Made by a program: the position numbers and the translations under genes | In this document: positions 1 through 8,465 of the stretch, piece after piece | Layout: each line of letters starts with the position of its first letter | How positions within the stretch are numbered: position 1 is the stretch's first letter | The notes under the pieces: generated by a model | What the model was told of the DNA's origin: nothing | Seen by the model: the letters and a program-made list of their open reading frames with translations, nothing else | Database searches by the model: none | Source of the DNA: Pseudomonadota bacterium | GTDB lineage: Bacteria > Pseudomonadota > Alphaproteobacteria > Sphingomonadales > Sphingomonadaceae | Direction of reading: 5' to 3' | Assembly: GCA_029779535.1 (NCBI GenBank) | Contig: JAKPAG010000108.1 | Span: forward strand, 62,001 to 126,000 | Length of the DNA stretch: 64,000 nucleotides

Positions 1-539
<539 letters not shown>

Positions 540-638
540 CCGGAACGGAACCGATCCCGCCACGCAGTCGCCCTGGCGGATTGACCTGCCGCCCGGTTGG
601 CGCATGATTGCGCCATAAATACAAGCGGAAGGGATGCC

Positions 639-932
639 ATGCTCGATACACTTGCCCCGATTGTCGGCCTGTTTGGCCTGATCGGCTTCGCCGGCCTGGC
701 CGGGATCAAAAACCCGGCAGACAAGGCGCGGCCTGGGGCCGGGGTGCGGCTGCTGGGCATCCTCGGGCTGGCCGGGCTGGCGGGCATCTGGATTCCGGGC
801 GCGGGCGCGATGGGCGCGGCCGGGGCGCTGGGGCTGTGGAACCACCAGAGCGCGAAGCTGGCCAACTGGGGCAAGGCCGGCTGGCTGTTCGTGGCGGGCG
901 TGCCCTATCTGCTGCGCTGGGCGCTGGGCTGA
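639..932 (+). CDS. Small hydrophobic membrane protein, unknown
   Basis: A 97-residue protein with three hydrophobic stretches rich in Gly, Ala and Leu (about residues 3-20, 35-62 and 76-95), so probably an inner-membrane protein. I chose the ATG at 639 because a GGAAGGG ribosome site lies just upstream; an ATG at 597 would add 14 non-hydrophobic residues and has no clear ribosome site. I do not recognise a family. It lies about 100 bp after uvrA and ahead of the CHRD gene on the same strand, with no evident functional link. Confidence 0.65.
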   Translation: MLDTLAPIVGLFGLIGFAGLAGIKNPADKARPGAGVRLLGILGLAGLAGIWIPGAGAMGAAGALGLWNHQSAKLANWGKAGWLFVAGVPYLLRWALG

Positions 933-1058
933 CCCGGCGCTGGCCCCGCGCGCCGATTTGACGCGGCGCAATTGCCATTGGCGCCAATCGGCGTAGCCTG
1001 CTGCGCACCGGCCCGGGGGGGGCGAGTCTCCCTGCCTGCCGGGAACAGGAGGGACGCC

Positions 1059-1478
1059 ATGCACACCTTTCTCAAGCCGCGTCTATTGCAGGCCGGGGCC
1101 GCCGCTGCCTTGCTCGCCGTGCCGGTCGCCGCCTTGGCCGCGCCGGTCAAGCTGACCGCCACGTTGAACGGCGGGGCCAGCGCCGATCCCGACGGATCGG
1201 GCACCTTCGCCGCCGACGTCGACGCGGATCTGGGCGATTTCTGCTATACGCTGAACCTTGCCAAGCTGGGCAAGGTGACCAGCGCAGCGGTCCATGCGGC
1301 GGGCAGCCCCGATCCGCTGGTCAAGCTTGAGATCAGCGGCACCAGCGCGGACGAATGCATCGCCGCCGAACCCAGCGTGCTCAAGCCGATCGTCGAGAAC
1401 CCGGCGAACTATGCGGTCACTGTGCGGACCGCCGATTTCCCGGCCGGTGCGGTGCAGGGCGCATTGGCCAAGAAATAG
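1059..1478 (+). CDS. CHRD-domain secreted protein
   Basis: A 139-residue exported protein. The first 27 residues form a signal peptide (MHTFLKPRLLQ, then an Ala/Leu core, with cleavage likely after AALA). The rest resembles a single CHRD domain: it opens with VKLTATLNGGASADPDGSGT, continues with a FCYTLNLAKL-like strand, and ends with FPAGAVQGALAKK. CHRD domains are beta-sandwich folds found in chordin and in many bacterial secreted proteins; their bacterial role is not settled. The ATG at 1059 follows a strong AGGAGG at 1047-1052. Two cysteines could form a disulphide in the periplasm. Confidence 0.85.
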   Translation: MHTFLKPRLLQAGAAAALLAVPVAALAAPVKLTATLNGGASADPDGSGTFAADVDADLGDFCYTLNLAKLGKVTSAAVHAAGSPDPLVKLEISGTSADECIAAEPSVLKPIVENPANYAVTVRTADFPAGAVQGALAKK

Positions 1479-1534
1479 CGGGCACAGCGCGCGCCGCCCG
1501 GTTTGCCACTGTCCCGGCTTCGTGTAGTCCCGGC

Positions 1535-2068
1535 ATGATGAATGACGAACCGGAAGAAATCCGCTGGCAGGGCCGCTTCATCGTGGCCAAGACGCGGGGC
1601 AAGTGGGAATATGTCAGCCGCGCGCGCGGCATCCGCGCCGCGGTGATCTTGGCGGTGGACGAAGTGGGCCACGTGATCCTGGTTGAACAATTCCGCGTGC
1701 CGCTGGGCCGCGCCACCATCGAATTGCCCGCCGGGCTGATCGGCGATGGCGACCACACCGCGGGCGAAGATCCCACCGCCGCCGCCGTGCGCGAGCTGGA
1801 GGAGGAAACCGGCTATACCGCCACGAGGATGGAGGTAGTCGGCGAATTCTATTCCAGCCCCGGCATGGTCAGCGAAAGCTTCACCCTGCTGCGCGCGCAT
1901 GGCCTGCACCAGATCGGCCCGGGCGGAGGGGTGGACGGCGAGGATATCACGGTCCATCGTGTCCCGGTTGCGGAGCTGGCGGGCTTTGTCACCCAGGCGC
2001 GCGAACGCGGGCTGGGGATCGACGTGCGGCTGCTGACGCTGCTGGGGCCGACAATTCTGGGAGGATAA
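1535..2068 (+). CDS. Nudix hydrolase, ADP-ribose pyrophosphatase-like
   Basis: A 177-residue Nudix hydrolase. The full Nudix box GX5EX7REUXEEXGU spans residues 72-94 and ends RELEEETGY. The N-terminal part (GRFIVAKTRGKWEYVSRARG, then VEQFRVPLGRATIELPAGLI) matches the ADP-ribose pyrophosphatase branch, which splits nucleoside diphosphate sugars into a nucleoside monophosphate and a sugar phosphate with magnesium. I chose the ATG at 1535; another ATG lies at 1538. The SDR gene follows after 5 bp, so they may be co-transcribed. The exact substrate cannot be read from sequence. Confidence 0.88.
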   Translation: MMNDEPEEIRWQGRFIVAKTRGKWEYVSRARGIRAAVILAVDEVGHVILVEQFRVPLGRATIELPAGLIGDGDHTAGEDPTAAAVRELEEETGYTATRMEVVGEFYSSPGMVSESFTLLRAHGLHQIGPGGGVDGEDITVHRVPVAELAGFVTQARERGLGIDVRLLTLLGPTILGG

Positions 2069-2073
2069 CGACA

Positions 2074-2856
2074 ATGACGGGACGGGTTCAAGGCAAGAAG
2101 GCACTGGTTACCGGCGCGGCGCAGGGGCTGGGCGCGGCGCAGGCGGCAATGCTGGCGCGCGAAGGCGCGCAGGTGGTGCTGGCCGACATCAACATTGCCG
2201 GGGCCGAGGCCCAGGCCGCGGCAATCAACCAGGCGCACGGCGCGGGCACGGCCTATGCCGTGAAGCTGGACGTGACCCAGGAAGCCGAATGGATCGCCGC
2301 GATCGACGCGGTGCGTGACGCGCTCGGCGGGCTGTCGGTGCTGGTCAACAATGCCGGGGTCGGCGTACGCGGCAATATCGAGACCTGCACGCTGGAAGAA
2401 TGGCACCGCGGCTTTGCCATCAACGTCGATTCGGTGTTCCTTGGCTGCCAGAAGGCGCTGCCCCTGATGAAGGACACGCAGCCCGGCTCGATCGTCAACA
2501 TCTCGTCCATCGCCGGGCTGATCGCCAGCGATACCATGCCGGGCTACAACGCCAGCAAGGCGGCGGTGTGGATGCTGTCCAAGTCTGTCGCGCTGTACTG
2601 CGCCAAGATGGGCTGGGATATCCGCTGCAATTCGGTCCACCCGACCTTTGTCGATACCCCGATCCTCGATGGCATCGCCAATTCCTCGGGTCACCCCAAG
2701 GAGGTGGTGATGGGCAAGCTGGCGCGGCAGATTCCGCTCAAGCGCGTGGGCCATCCCGATGACATCGCCGCTGGGGTGCTTTATCTCGCCAGCGATGAAA
2801 GCCGCTTCATGACCGGCGCCGAGCTCAAACTCGACGGCGGCATTTCGGCAATGTAA
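2074..2856 (+). CDS. Short-chain dehydrogenase/reductase (classical SDR)
   Basis: A 260-residue classical SDR. The NAD(P) site TGAAQGLG is at about residues 14-21, NNAG at 92-95, the catalytic Ser in ISSIAGL near 145, and the YNASK motif gives Tyr158 and Lys162. An Asp after the second strand (VVLADINIAG) suggests NAD rather than NADP. The start is supported by GGAGGATAAC immediately upstream. The LacI-type regulator follows after 9 bp, which suggests that a locally regulated catabolic alcohol or ketone is the substrate; the substrate itself is unknown. Confidence 0.9.
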   Translation: MTGRVQGKKALVTGAAQGLGAAQAAMLAREGAQVVLADINIAGAEAQAAAINQAHGAGTAYAVKLDVTQEAEWIAAIDAVRDALGGLSVLVNNAGVGVRGNIETCTLEEWHRGFAINVDSVFLGCQKALPLMKDTQPGSIVNISSIAGLIASDTMPGYNASKAAVWMLSKSVALYCAKMGWDIRCNSVHPTFVDTPILDGIANSSGHPKEVVMGKLARQIPLKRVGHPDDIAAGVLYLASDESRFMTGAELKLDGGISAM

Positions 2857-2865
2857 GCGGGGCGC

Positions 2866-3924
2866 ATGGGCGATCAGGAAACCCGCACCAAGGCACGCAG
2901 TTACCGCGTGACCTCGTTCGACGTGGCGGCCGAAGCGGGCGTCAGCCAGTCAACGGTGTCGCGCGCCCTGGCCGGGGACCCGGTGGTCAGCGAGGCGACC
3001 CGGCTGCGTGTGGCCGAAGCGGCGCGGCGGCTGAACTACTTCGTCGATGAAAACGCCGCGCGGCTGCGCACCGGCAAGACCGGGACGCTGGCCGTGGTGG
3101 TGGTCTGCCGCCCGGGCGAGGACCGCAAGGACCTCAACCCGTTCCATTCGGCGCTGCTTGCCTCGCTGTGCGGCGCGGCTTCGCTGCGCGGCTATGAGAC
3201 GCTGGTCAGTTTCCAGGACGGGCCGGAAAACTTCAACGGCCGCTACCAGGAACAGCGCAAGGCCGATGGCCTGGCGGTGATCGGCACGACCGAGAATTAT
3301 TCGGCCTGGGACTATTTCCGCCAGCTCGGGCAGGGCGGGATGCACTGGGTGTGCTGGGGCGCGCCGTTCGACGATGTCGAATGGGTCCGCTCCGACAACC
3401 ACGGCGGCGGGCGTCTCGCCACCGCCCACCTGATCGAGCAGGGCTACCAGCGGATCGTCTGCATCGGGTCGGAAACCTCGCCGCAGCGCCAGTTCCTCGA
3501 ACGTTACGAAGGCTATGCCCAGCAGATGCGCGAAGCCGGGCTGGAACCCGTGCTGATGCCGATCGAGAAGGGGCTTAGCCGCGAAGAACAGGGCCGCCGG
3601 GCGGTGGCCATGCTGATCGAGCAGGGCGTATCCTTCGACGCGCTGTTCGCGGTGTGCGATCCGATCGCGCTGGGCGCGCTCGACGAATTGCACGCGCGCG
3701 GCCTGGCCGTGCCGGGGCAGGTCGGGCTGGTCGGCTTCGACGGGATCCGCGCCGGGGCCTATTCCGCGCCGCCGCTGACCTCGGTCGAACCGGATTTCCG
3801 CGCCGCCGGGGAAATGATGGTCGACAAGCTGCTCGCCGAAATCGCCGGCGAAACCCGCGAGGCACGGCGCGTGCCGGTGCGACTGGTGGTGCGCGAAAGT
3901 TCCACCAGGCGAGCGGCGCCTTGA
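2866..3924 (+). CDS. LacI-family transcriptional regulator
   Basis: A 352-residue LacI/GalR-type regulator. The helix-turn-helix is near residues 16-40 (VTSFDVAAEAGVSQSTVSRALAG, broken here only by its own length), followed by the hinge AARRLNYFVDENAARLRTGKTG. The remainder is a periplasmic-binding-protein-like sensor domain with FDALFAVCDPIALGAL and VGLVGFDGI, as in the family. It would bind an operator as a dimer and respond to a small ligand. It sits directly downstream of the SDR and overlaps the next gene by 4 bp, so it probably controls this local cluster. The ligand is unknown. Confidence 0.93.
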   Translation: MGDQETRTKARSYRVTSFDVAAEAGVSQSTVSRALAGDPVVSEATRLRVAEAARRLNYFVDENAARLRTGKTGTLAVVVVCRPGEDRKDLNPFHSALLASLCGAASLRGYETLVSFQDGPENFNGRYQEQRKADGLAVIGTTENYSAWDYFRQLGQGGMHWVCWGAPFDDVEWVRSDNHGGGRLATAHLIEQGYQRIVCIGSETSPQRQFLERYEGYAQQMREAGLEPVLMPIEKGLSREEQGRRAVAMLIEQGVSFDALFAVCDPIALGALDELHARGLAVPGQVGLVGFDGIRAGAYSAPPLTSVEPDFRAAGEMMVDKLLAEIAGETREARRVPVRLVVRESSTRRAAP

Positions 3925-4454
3925 CGTTGGCAGGAACCGGCGCGCGCCTGCTCCTGCCAGTCGCGGCGCTGGCGCTGGGCCCGGCTGCGGCAAGCGCGCA
4001 GCAGGGCCTGCCGCCGGGCTGGTCGGCCAGCGATATTGCGGCCTATTCCTATGCCAACGGCAAGGTCTGGAACTGCTCCGCCGACATTCCCGAAAGCCTT
4101 GATCGCGATGCGGCAACGCATTCCTACCGGCTGCGCTTCGGCTTTGCGCTGGACCAGGCGTTGCAACTGCATGGCGAAATGGATGCCTATCAGTCGGGTG
4201 GCAGCAATCCCTTCGCCCGCTATCCGCTGACAGGGCGGGCCTATCACGGTTACCGCAATGTGCCGGCGGTCCTGATCGAATTGGGCGGGCCGTCCCATGG
4301 GGCAGACTTTCCGGACTGGGCCGACTGGACCGGGTTTCGCATCCTGTCGGATCTGCGCGCCAGGGACGATGGCACGTTCTATCTGGCCGCCCAGATCGAC
4401 CGGCGCAGCGAAGATGCCACCTGGGTCAACCTGACGCAGTGCTATTCCGAATAG
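3921..4454 (+). CDS. Secreted protein of unknown function
   Basis: A 177-residue protein starting at a TTG that overlaps the LacI stop codon as TTGA. The first 27 residues read as a signal peptide (ARLLLPVAALALGPAAASAQ, cleavage after ASA). The mature part holds WNCSADIPESLD and ends WVNLTQCYSE, giving two cysteines that could pair. I do not recognise a family. It is 0 to 2 bases from the left end of the inverted-repeat element, so that element supplies its whole downstream region. A second TTG lies two codons on. Confidence 0.6.
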   Translation: MTLAGTGARLLLPVAALALGPAAASAQQGLPPGWSASDIAAYSYANGKVWNCSADIPESLDRDAATHSYRLRFGFALDQALQLHGEMDAYQSGGSNPFARYPLTGRAYHGYRNVPAVLIELGGPSHGADFPDWADWTGFRILSDLRARDDGTFYLAAQIDRRSEDATWVNLTQCYSE

Positions 4455-4455
4455 T

Positions 4456-4489
4456 CTAGGGTCAGGCCCCATGAACCGCACCTTCGAGG
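4456..4489 (+). repeat. Left terminal inverted repeat of the 270-bp element
   Basis: A 34-bp repeat beginning CTAGGGTCAGGCCCCATGAA. It starts two bases after the stop codon of the preceding secreted-protein gene. Confidence 0.85.
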
Positions 4490-4691
4490 CGGCAGAATGG
4501 CGAACATATCGGGCGGAAATTCCCGCCGGGAAGGCTGGTTGCCTTTCCAAGGGAATTTTCGTTCGAGATGGAAGCCATTCTGCCGTCCCGCAGGGATTTG
4601 GCCAAAATGGCCTCTCGCCGCGTCGAGAAGTCTTGAAATATCGACATATTCCTGCGCCTTCTCTCCTCGCGACAGGCCATTTTGACTCAAA

Positions 4692-4725
4692 CCTCGAAGG
4701 TGTGGTTTATGGGTCCTGACCCTAG
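4692..4725 (-). repeat. Right terminal inverted repeat of the 270-bp element
   Basis: Read on the minus strand it begins CTAGGGTCAGGACCCATAAA and matches the left repeat at 31 of 34 positions. The differences are C/A, G/A and G/A. It ends 76 bp ahead of the MetE-like gene. Confidence 0.85.
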
Positions 4726-4801
4726 CCATCGCAGCCGATTGCCCTGCCAGTTCATATATGCGAAGAGTTCGACATATTGGACTGGTGAGGATGATCCGCA
4801 A

Positions 4802-5935
4802 ATGCCCCATATCAAGACCACCCACGTTGGCAGCTTGCCGCGCGGCGAGGAACTGACGCCGCTGCTGCTCGCGCGCGATGCGGGCAAGCCTTATGACGCG
4901 GCGGAGTTTGACCGCGCGGTTGGCGCGGCGGTGGATGAAGCGGTCCGCCACCAGGTTGCCGCCGGGGTGTCGATCGTGTCGGACGGCGAACTCGGCAAGG
5001 TCGGCTATTCGACCTACATGATCGAACGGCTGTCCGGCTTTGGCGGCCACACCGACCGCAAGCCCGCGGCGGACCTGGCCGAAGTGCCGCAGCTGGCGAA
5101 GAAGCTTTCGGCGATCATGGGCAGTCAGGAATTCGTCCGCGCCAGCTGCATCGGCGACGTCAAGCTGATCACCCTCCAGCCGCTGCACGATGACATCCGC
5201 CGCTTCCGCTCCGCGCTGGACAAGCATGCCGCGCCGGGTACCGAAGCTTTCATGAACGCGGCCTCGCCGGGGCTGATCACCGCGTTCCAGGTCAATCGCC
5301 ACTATCCCAGCCACGAAGCTTACCTCGCCGCGCTGGTCGACGCGATGCGCGAGGAATATGAAACGATCGTCAATGCGGGCTTCTACCTCCAGCTTGATTG
5401 CCCCGATCTCGCGATGAGCCGTCACACCGGCTACCAGGATGCGAGCGAGGAGGAGTTCCTGCGGATCGCGGCAGCCAATGTCGAGGCGCTCAACGCTGCC
5501 ACCGCCAATATCCCGCCCGAACGGATGCGGATGCACATTTGCTGGGGCAACTATGAAGGGCCGCACGATCACGACATCCCGCTGGAGAAGGTGATCGACA
5601 TCGTGATCAAGGCCCGCCCTGCCACCGTGCTGTTCGAGGCGGCCAATCCCCGTCACGAGCACGAATGGACCGTGTGGCGCGATGCCCAGCTGCCCGACTG
5701 GAAGGTGCTGGCCCCCGGGATGATCGACACCTGTTCCAACTATGTCGAGCATCCCGAATTGATCGCCCAGCGGATCGAACGCTTTGCCGGGATCGTCGGC
5801 GCGGACCGGGTGGTTGCCAGCACCGACTGCGGGTTCGGCACCTTTGCCGGCTATGGCAAGATCGATCCGATCGTCACCTGGCGCAAGCTGGCCAACCTGC
5901 GCGCCGGGGCCGACATCGCGGGCGCGCGGCTGTGA
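4802..5935 (+). CDS. MetE-like cobalamin-independent zinc methyltransferase family protein
   Basis: A 377-residue protein matching the C-terminal, catalytic half of cobalamin-independent methionine synthase and its stand-alone relatives. It opens with HVGSLPRGEEL and has SDGELGK. The zinc ligands of MetE appear to be kept: His245 and Cys247 in HICWGN, Glu279 in FEAANPRHEHE, and Cys343 in STDCGFG. It lacks the N-terminal folate-binding repeat of full MetE, so it is likelier to act in another thiol alkyl transfer than in methionine synthesis. Its neighbours are catabolic: the SnoaL-like gene overlaps its stop by 4 bp, and an IclR gene and a LigM/DesA-like demethylase follow. Start chosen at the ATG behind GGTGAGGA. 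Confidence 0.85.
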   Translation: MPHIKTTHVGSLPRGEELTPLLLARDAGKPYDAAEFDRAVGAAVDEAVRHQVAAGVSIVSDGELGKVGYSTYMIERLSGFGGHTDRKPAADLAEVPQLAKKLSAIMGSQEFVRASCIGDVKLITLQPLHDDIRRFRSALDKHAAPGTEAFMNAASPGLITAFQVNRHYPSHEAYLAALVDAMREEYETIVNAGFYLQLDCPDLAMSRHTGYQDASEEEFLRIAAANVEALNAATANIPPERMRMHICWGNYEGPHDHDIPLEKVIDIVIKARPATVLFEAANPRHEHEWTVWRDAQLPDWKVLAPGMIDTCSNYVEHPELIAQRIERFAGIVGADRVVASTDCGFGTFAGYGKIDPIVTWRKLANLRAGADIAGARL

Positions 5936-6321
5936 CCCCTGACGAGCGCCGCACGATCGAGGTGGACTGCGCGCGGCTCATCGCGCTCTATGCCAACCGC
6001 AACGACGCGGCCGATTGGGCGGGCGTGGCGGCGCTCTATGCCGCGGACGGGGTGATGGCCCGCCCAACCGCGCCCGATGCGCCGGTGGTCGGCCGCGCCG
6101 CAATCCTCGCCGCGTTCCAGGCACGCCCGCCGCGCAAGACGCGGCACGTCTGCTCGAACGTGGTGATCGACGTGGTGTCCCCCACCGAGGCGCGGGGCGA
6201 AAGCGCCATGGTGCTGTTCCAGCCCGAAGGCGCGCCGCTGGTCGGATCGTTCCACGACCGCTTCGTGCTGACGGCTGACGGCTGGCGCTTTGCCGAGCGG
6301 CGTGGCAGCCTTTCCTGGTGA
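5932..6321 (+). CDS. SnoaL-like / NTF2-fold protein
   Basis: A 129-residue protein starting at GTG in a GTGA overlap with the MetE-like gene. It has the pattern of SnoaL-like small enzymes: an N-terminal helix (CARLIALYANRNDAADWAGVAALYAADG), VGRAAILAAFQAR, and a final strand GSFHDRFVLTADGWRFAERRG. Relatives include polyketide cyclases, steroid isomerases and small subunits of ring hydroxylases, so the fold does not fix the reaction. Its tight coupling to the MetE-like and IclR genes suggests a part in the same pathway. Confidence 0.75.
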   Translation: MTPDERRTIEVDCARLIALYANRNDAADWAGVAALYAADGVMARPTAPDAPVVGRAAILAAFQARPPRKTRHVCSNVVIDVVSPTEARGESAMVLFQPEGAPLVGSFHDRFVLTADGWRFAERRGSLSW

Positions 6322-7073
6322 ACCGGACCATGCCCCAGGCCAGCAGCACCAACGTCAAGTCGGCGATGCGCACGCTCGACATCATCGAATTCGTGGTGGC
6401 CCACCCGCAAGGGCCGATCGCGCAGGACATCGCCGCCGCGCTCGACATTCCGGTGTCGAGCACGTCCTACCTGCTCGGCACCCTGGCCGAGCGTGGCTAC
6501 CTGGTGCGCGACGGGCGCCGCTATCGCCCCGGCCCGGGCCTGGCCCGGCTGGTGGTGGCTCCCGCGGCGCTGACCCTGGCCGACCGGGTTGAACCGCTGG
6601 TCAAGCTGCTGCGCAGCGAGCTGGACGAAACGGCAAGCTTCATGGTCCGCAGTGGCTGGGAGATCGAGGCGCTGGTCACCGAAGCCAGCGGCCAGGCGCT
6701 GCGTTATGCGATCGAGCCGGGCCACCGCAAGCCGCTGCACAGCCTGGCAGCGGGCAAGGCGATCCTGGCCCAGCTGCCCGAGGATGAGCTGGTGCGCTAT
6801 TTTGCCGAGTGCCCGCGCGAGCGCCACACCCGCCATACCCAGATCGAGGAAGCCGCCTTGCGGGAGGCGCTGGCCGAAGTGCGGCGGACCGGGCTGGCCG
6901 AAGCGCACGAGGAAAACACGCTGGGGATCTGCGGACTGGCCGCGCCGGCCTGGCTGAACGGGGCGGCCGTGGGCGCCTTTGCCGTGGCCGTGCCCGAAGT
7001 GCGCTTCACCCCCGAGCTGGCGGCCAAGGCCCGCACCGCGCTGACCCGCGCGGCACAGGCCCTGGCCGGCTGA
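6318..7073 (+). CDS. IclR-family transcriptional regulator
   Basis: A 251-residue regulator. The N-terminal winged helix is at about residues 10-70 (SAMRTLDIIEFVVAHPQG, then IPVSSTSYLLGTLAERGYL), and the C-terminal effector-binding domain fits IclR (PGHRKPLHSLAAGKAILAQLPEDELVRYFAE and TLGICGLAAPAWLNG). It starts at GTG in a GTGA overlap with the SnoaL-like gene; an ATG lies at 6330. IclR proteins commonly control aromatic-compound breakdown. Its stop is directly next to the stop of the convergent demethylase gene, so it is a good candidate to regulate both. Confidence 0.93.
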   Translation: MNRTMPQASSTNVKSAMRTLDIIEFVVAHPQGPIAQDIAAALDIPVSSTSYLLGTLAERGYLVRDGRRYRPGPGLARLVVAPAALTLADRVEPLVKLLRSELDETASFMVRSGWEIEALVTEASGQALRYAIEPGHRKPLHSLAAGKAILAQLPEDELVRYFAECPRERHTRHTQIEEAALREALAEVRRTGLAEAHEENTLGICGLAAPAWLNGAAVGAFAVAVPEVRFTPELAAKARTALTRAAQALAG

Positions 7074-8465
7074 TCACTTCCTGGTGCGCCAGCCTTCGGC
7101 ATAGCTGTCGCGCGCCACTTCCGAATAGGGCACGGCTGCGACCACGGCCTTGATTTCGGTCTGGACATGCGGCTCGACCGTTGGCTTGGTGGTGCCGCCG
7201 TTCGGTTCGCCCCACAACAGCGAAACTTCGGTGCCGGGCGTGGCAAAGCCCGGATCCATCATCGCCAGGGTCAGGAACTTGCCCTCGTTCGCGGTATAGC
7301 CGATCCAGGTCGACAGGCCGCACATCTTGCCATCCTGCAGCACCATGTCGAACGGGTGCATCGCATAGACCGCGCTGGGATATTCCATGAACTTCGCGCG
7401 CTCGCCCTTCGACAGGGCCGAGCTTTGCACCCGCATCACGTCCTCGTTGTCGAGCGCCAGGGTCACCTTGGTGCGGTGACCTCCCGCCGCCGCCATCTTT
7501 TCCAGCGCGGCGCGGCCGATGAAATCGTGGTCGAACTTGACGAACGGACCGTAACCCAGGTCCCACGGCGTGGTGTAATAGCCTTCGATGCTGTCCGGCA
7601 CCCACGAACCGCCGACCGAGCACTTGGCTTCATAGGAATTGGCGGTCAGCCATTCGCGGTAGGGCTTCAGCTCGTCGCCGGTGTAGATCGCCGGGAAGGG
7701 CGAGGGGATCCAGCCCGATTCCAGCGTGTTCGAGGAATAGGCCCGGCCGCCGACCAGCGCCATGCCGAACTCCTTGCCCGCTTCGACCAGCGCGGCGTGG
7801 ACGGCGCCGTAATCTTCCCAGGGGCCCATCAGTTCGAACCCCGGCTGCCCGGCCATGCCGTGGCGCAGCGCGCGCACTTCCTTGCCGGCAATGGTCATGC
7901 GGCACATGTGGAAGAATTTCAGGTCCGGCGGGGTCTGGCCAAGCGCCTTTTCCATGATCGCCATGGCCTTGGGGCCCTGGATCTGAAAACGATAGTTGTT
8001 GCGGCGGCCGTCGCTGCGCATCGCCCAGCGTTCGTCGCGCTCCACCGTCACATTCCAGTTGCCGCTGGCGGCGTGATATTCGACCCATTCGATCGTCGGC
8101 GCGCGGCCGACCAGGTTGAAGTGGTTCTCGTCCAGATAAAACAGGATCACGTCGCCGATGACATAACCATAGGGCGTGACCGGCACGAACTGCTTGGCGC
8201 GGTCCGGCTGGAAGTTCTTGAACGTGTTGACGCCCAGGTATTCCAGCATCTTGAACGCGTCCGGCCCGCGCACCGCAAGGTCGACCATGTGGTAGCTCTG
8301 GTTATAGAGCACTGCGCTGTGCGCCCAGGCCCACTGCTCCAGCCGCCAGTTGGAATATTCCGCCGGAACGCCCGGATAGACGTTCGGCCCAACCTGCTGG
8401 TTGCGGACCATTTCGACCAGGTTGCCCGCACCGGCGAGCACGGATTCGAGGCTTTGAGCGCCCAT
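7074..8465 (-). CDS. LigM/DesA-like tetrahydrofolate-dependent aromatic O-demethylase (aminomethyltransferase fold)
   Basis: A 463-residue protein colinear over its length with LigM and DesA of Sphingobium, which move the methyl ether group of vanillate, 3-O-methylgallate or syringate to tetrahydrofolate. Shared stretches recalled from LigM include SNWRxEQWAW, HMVDL (His59 here), VPVTPYGxVIGD, RHGMAGxPG, SNTLESGWIPSP, ANSYEA, GYGPFVKFDHDFIGR and GGTxKxTVEPH. The substrate here is unknown, since LigM and DesA already differ. The ATG at 8465 follows AAGGAT; earlier in-frame codons to 8681 lack family similarity. A long upstream gap holds its promoter. It converges on the IclR gene. Confidence 0.88.
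   Translation of the reverse strand: MGAQSLESVLAGAGNLVEMVRNQQVGPNVYPGVPAEYSNWRLEQWAWAHSAVLYNQSYHMVDLAVRGPDAFKMLEYLGVNTFKNFQPDRAKQFVPVTPYGYVIGDVILFYLDENHFNLVGRAPTIEWVEYHAASGNWNVTVERDERWAMRSDGRRNNYRFQIQGPKAMAIMEKALGQTPPDLKFFHMCRMTIAGKEVRALRHGMAGQPGFELMGPWEDYGAVHAALVEAGKEFGMALVGGRAYSSNTLESGWIPSPFPAIYTGDELKPYREWLTANSYEAKCSVGGSWVPDSIEGYYTTPWDLGYGPFVKFDHDFIGRAALEKMAAAGGHRTKVTLALDNEDVMRVQSSALSKGERAKFMEYPSAVYAMHPFDMVLQDGKMCGLSTWIGYTANEGKFLTLAMMDPGFATPGTEVSLLWGEPNGGTTKPTVEPHVQTEIKAVVAAVPYSEVARDSYAEGWRTRK

Larger units (their letters stand above)
4456..4725. mobile_element. 270-bp non-coding element with 34-bp terminal inverted repeats (MITE-like)
   Basis: The 34-bp ends at 4456-4489 and 4692-4725 are inverted copies with 3 mismatches; the outer end is CTAGGGTCAGG on both sides and the inner end is CACCTTCGAGG. 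Inside are two more nested arms: GGCAGAATGGC (4491-4501) with GCCATTCTGCC (4574-4584), and CAAAATGGCCT (4603-4613) with AGGCCATTTTG (4674-4684), both perfect 11-bp pairs, plus smaller hairpins such as GAAATTCCC (4516-4524) with GGGAATTTT (4551-4559). No credible protein is encoded. Size, terminal repeats and lack of transposase fit a non-autonomous transposon, though it could also be a structured RNA or a REP-like unit. A CTAG at both outer ends prevents clear definition of a target duplication. Confidence 0.75.

Noticed and set aside
4471..4719. Short open frames inside the 270-bp inverted-repeat element
   Set aside because: They run across the repeats and hairpins and have no ribosome site or family likeness, so the element is treated as non-coding.
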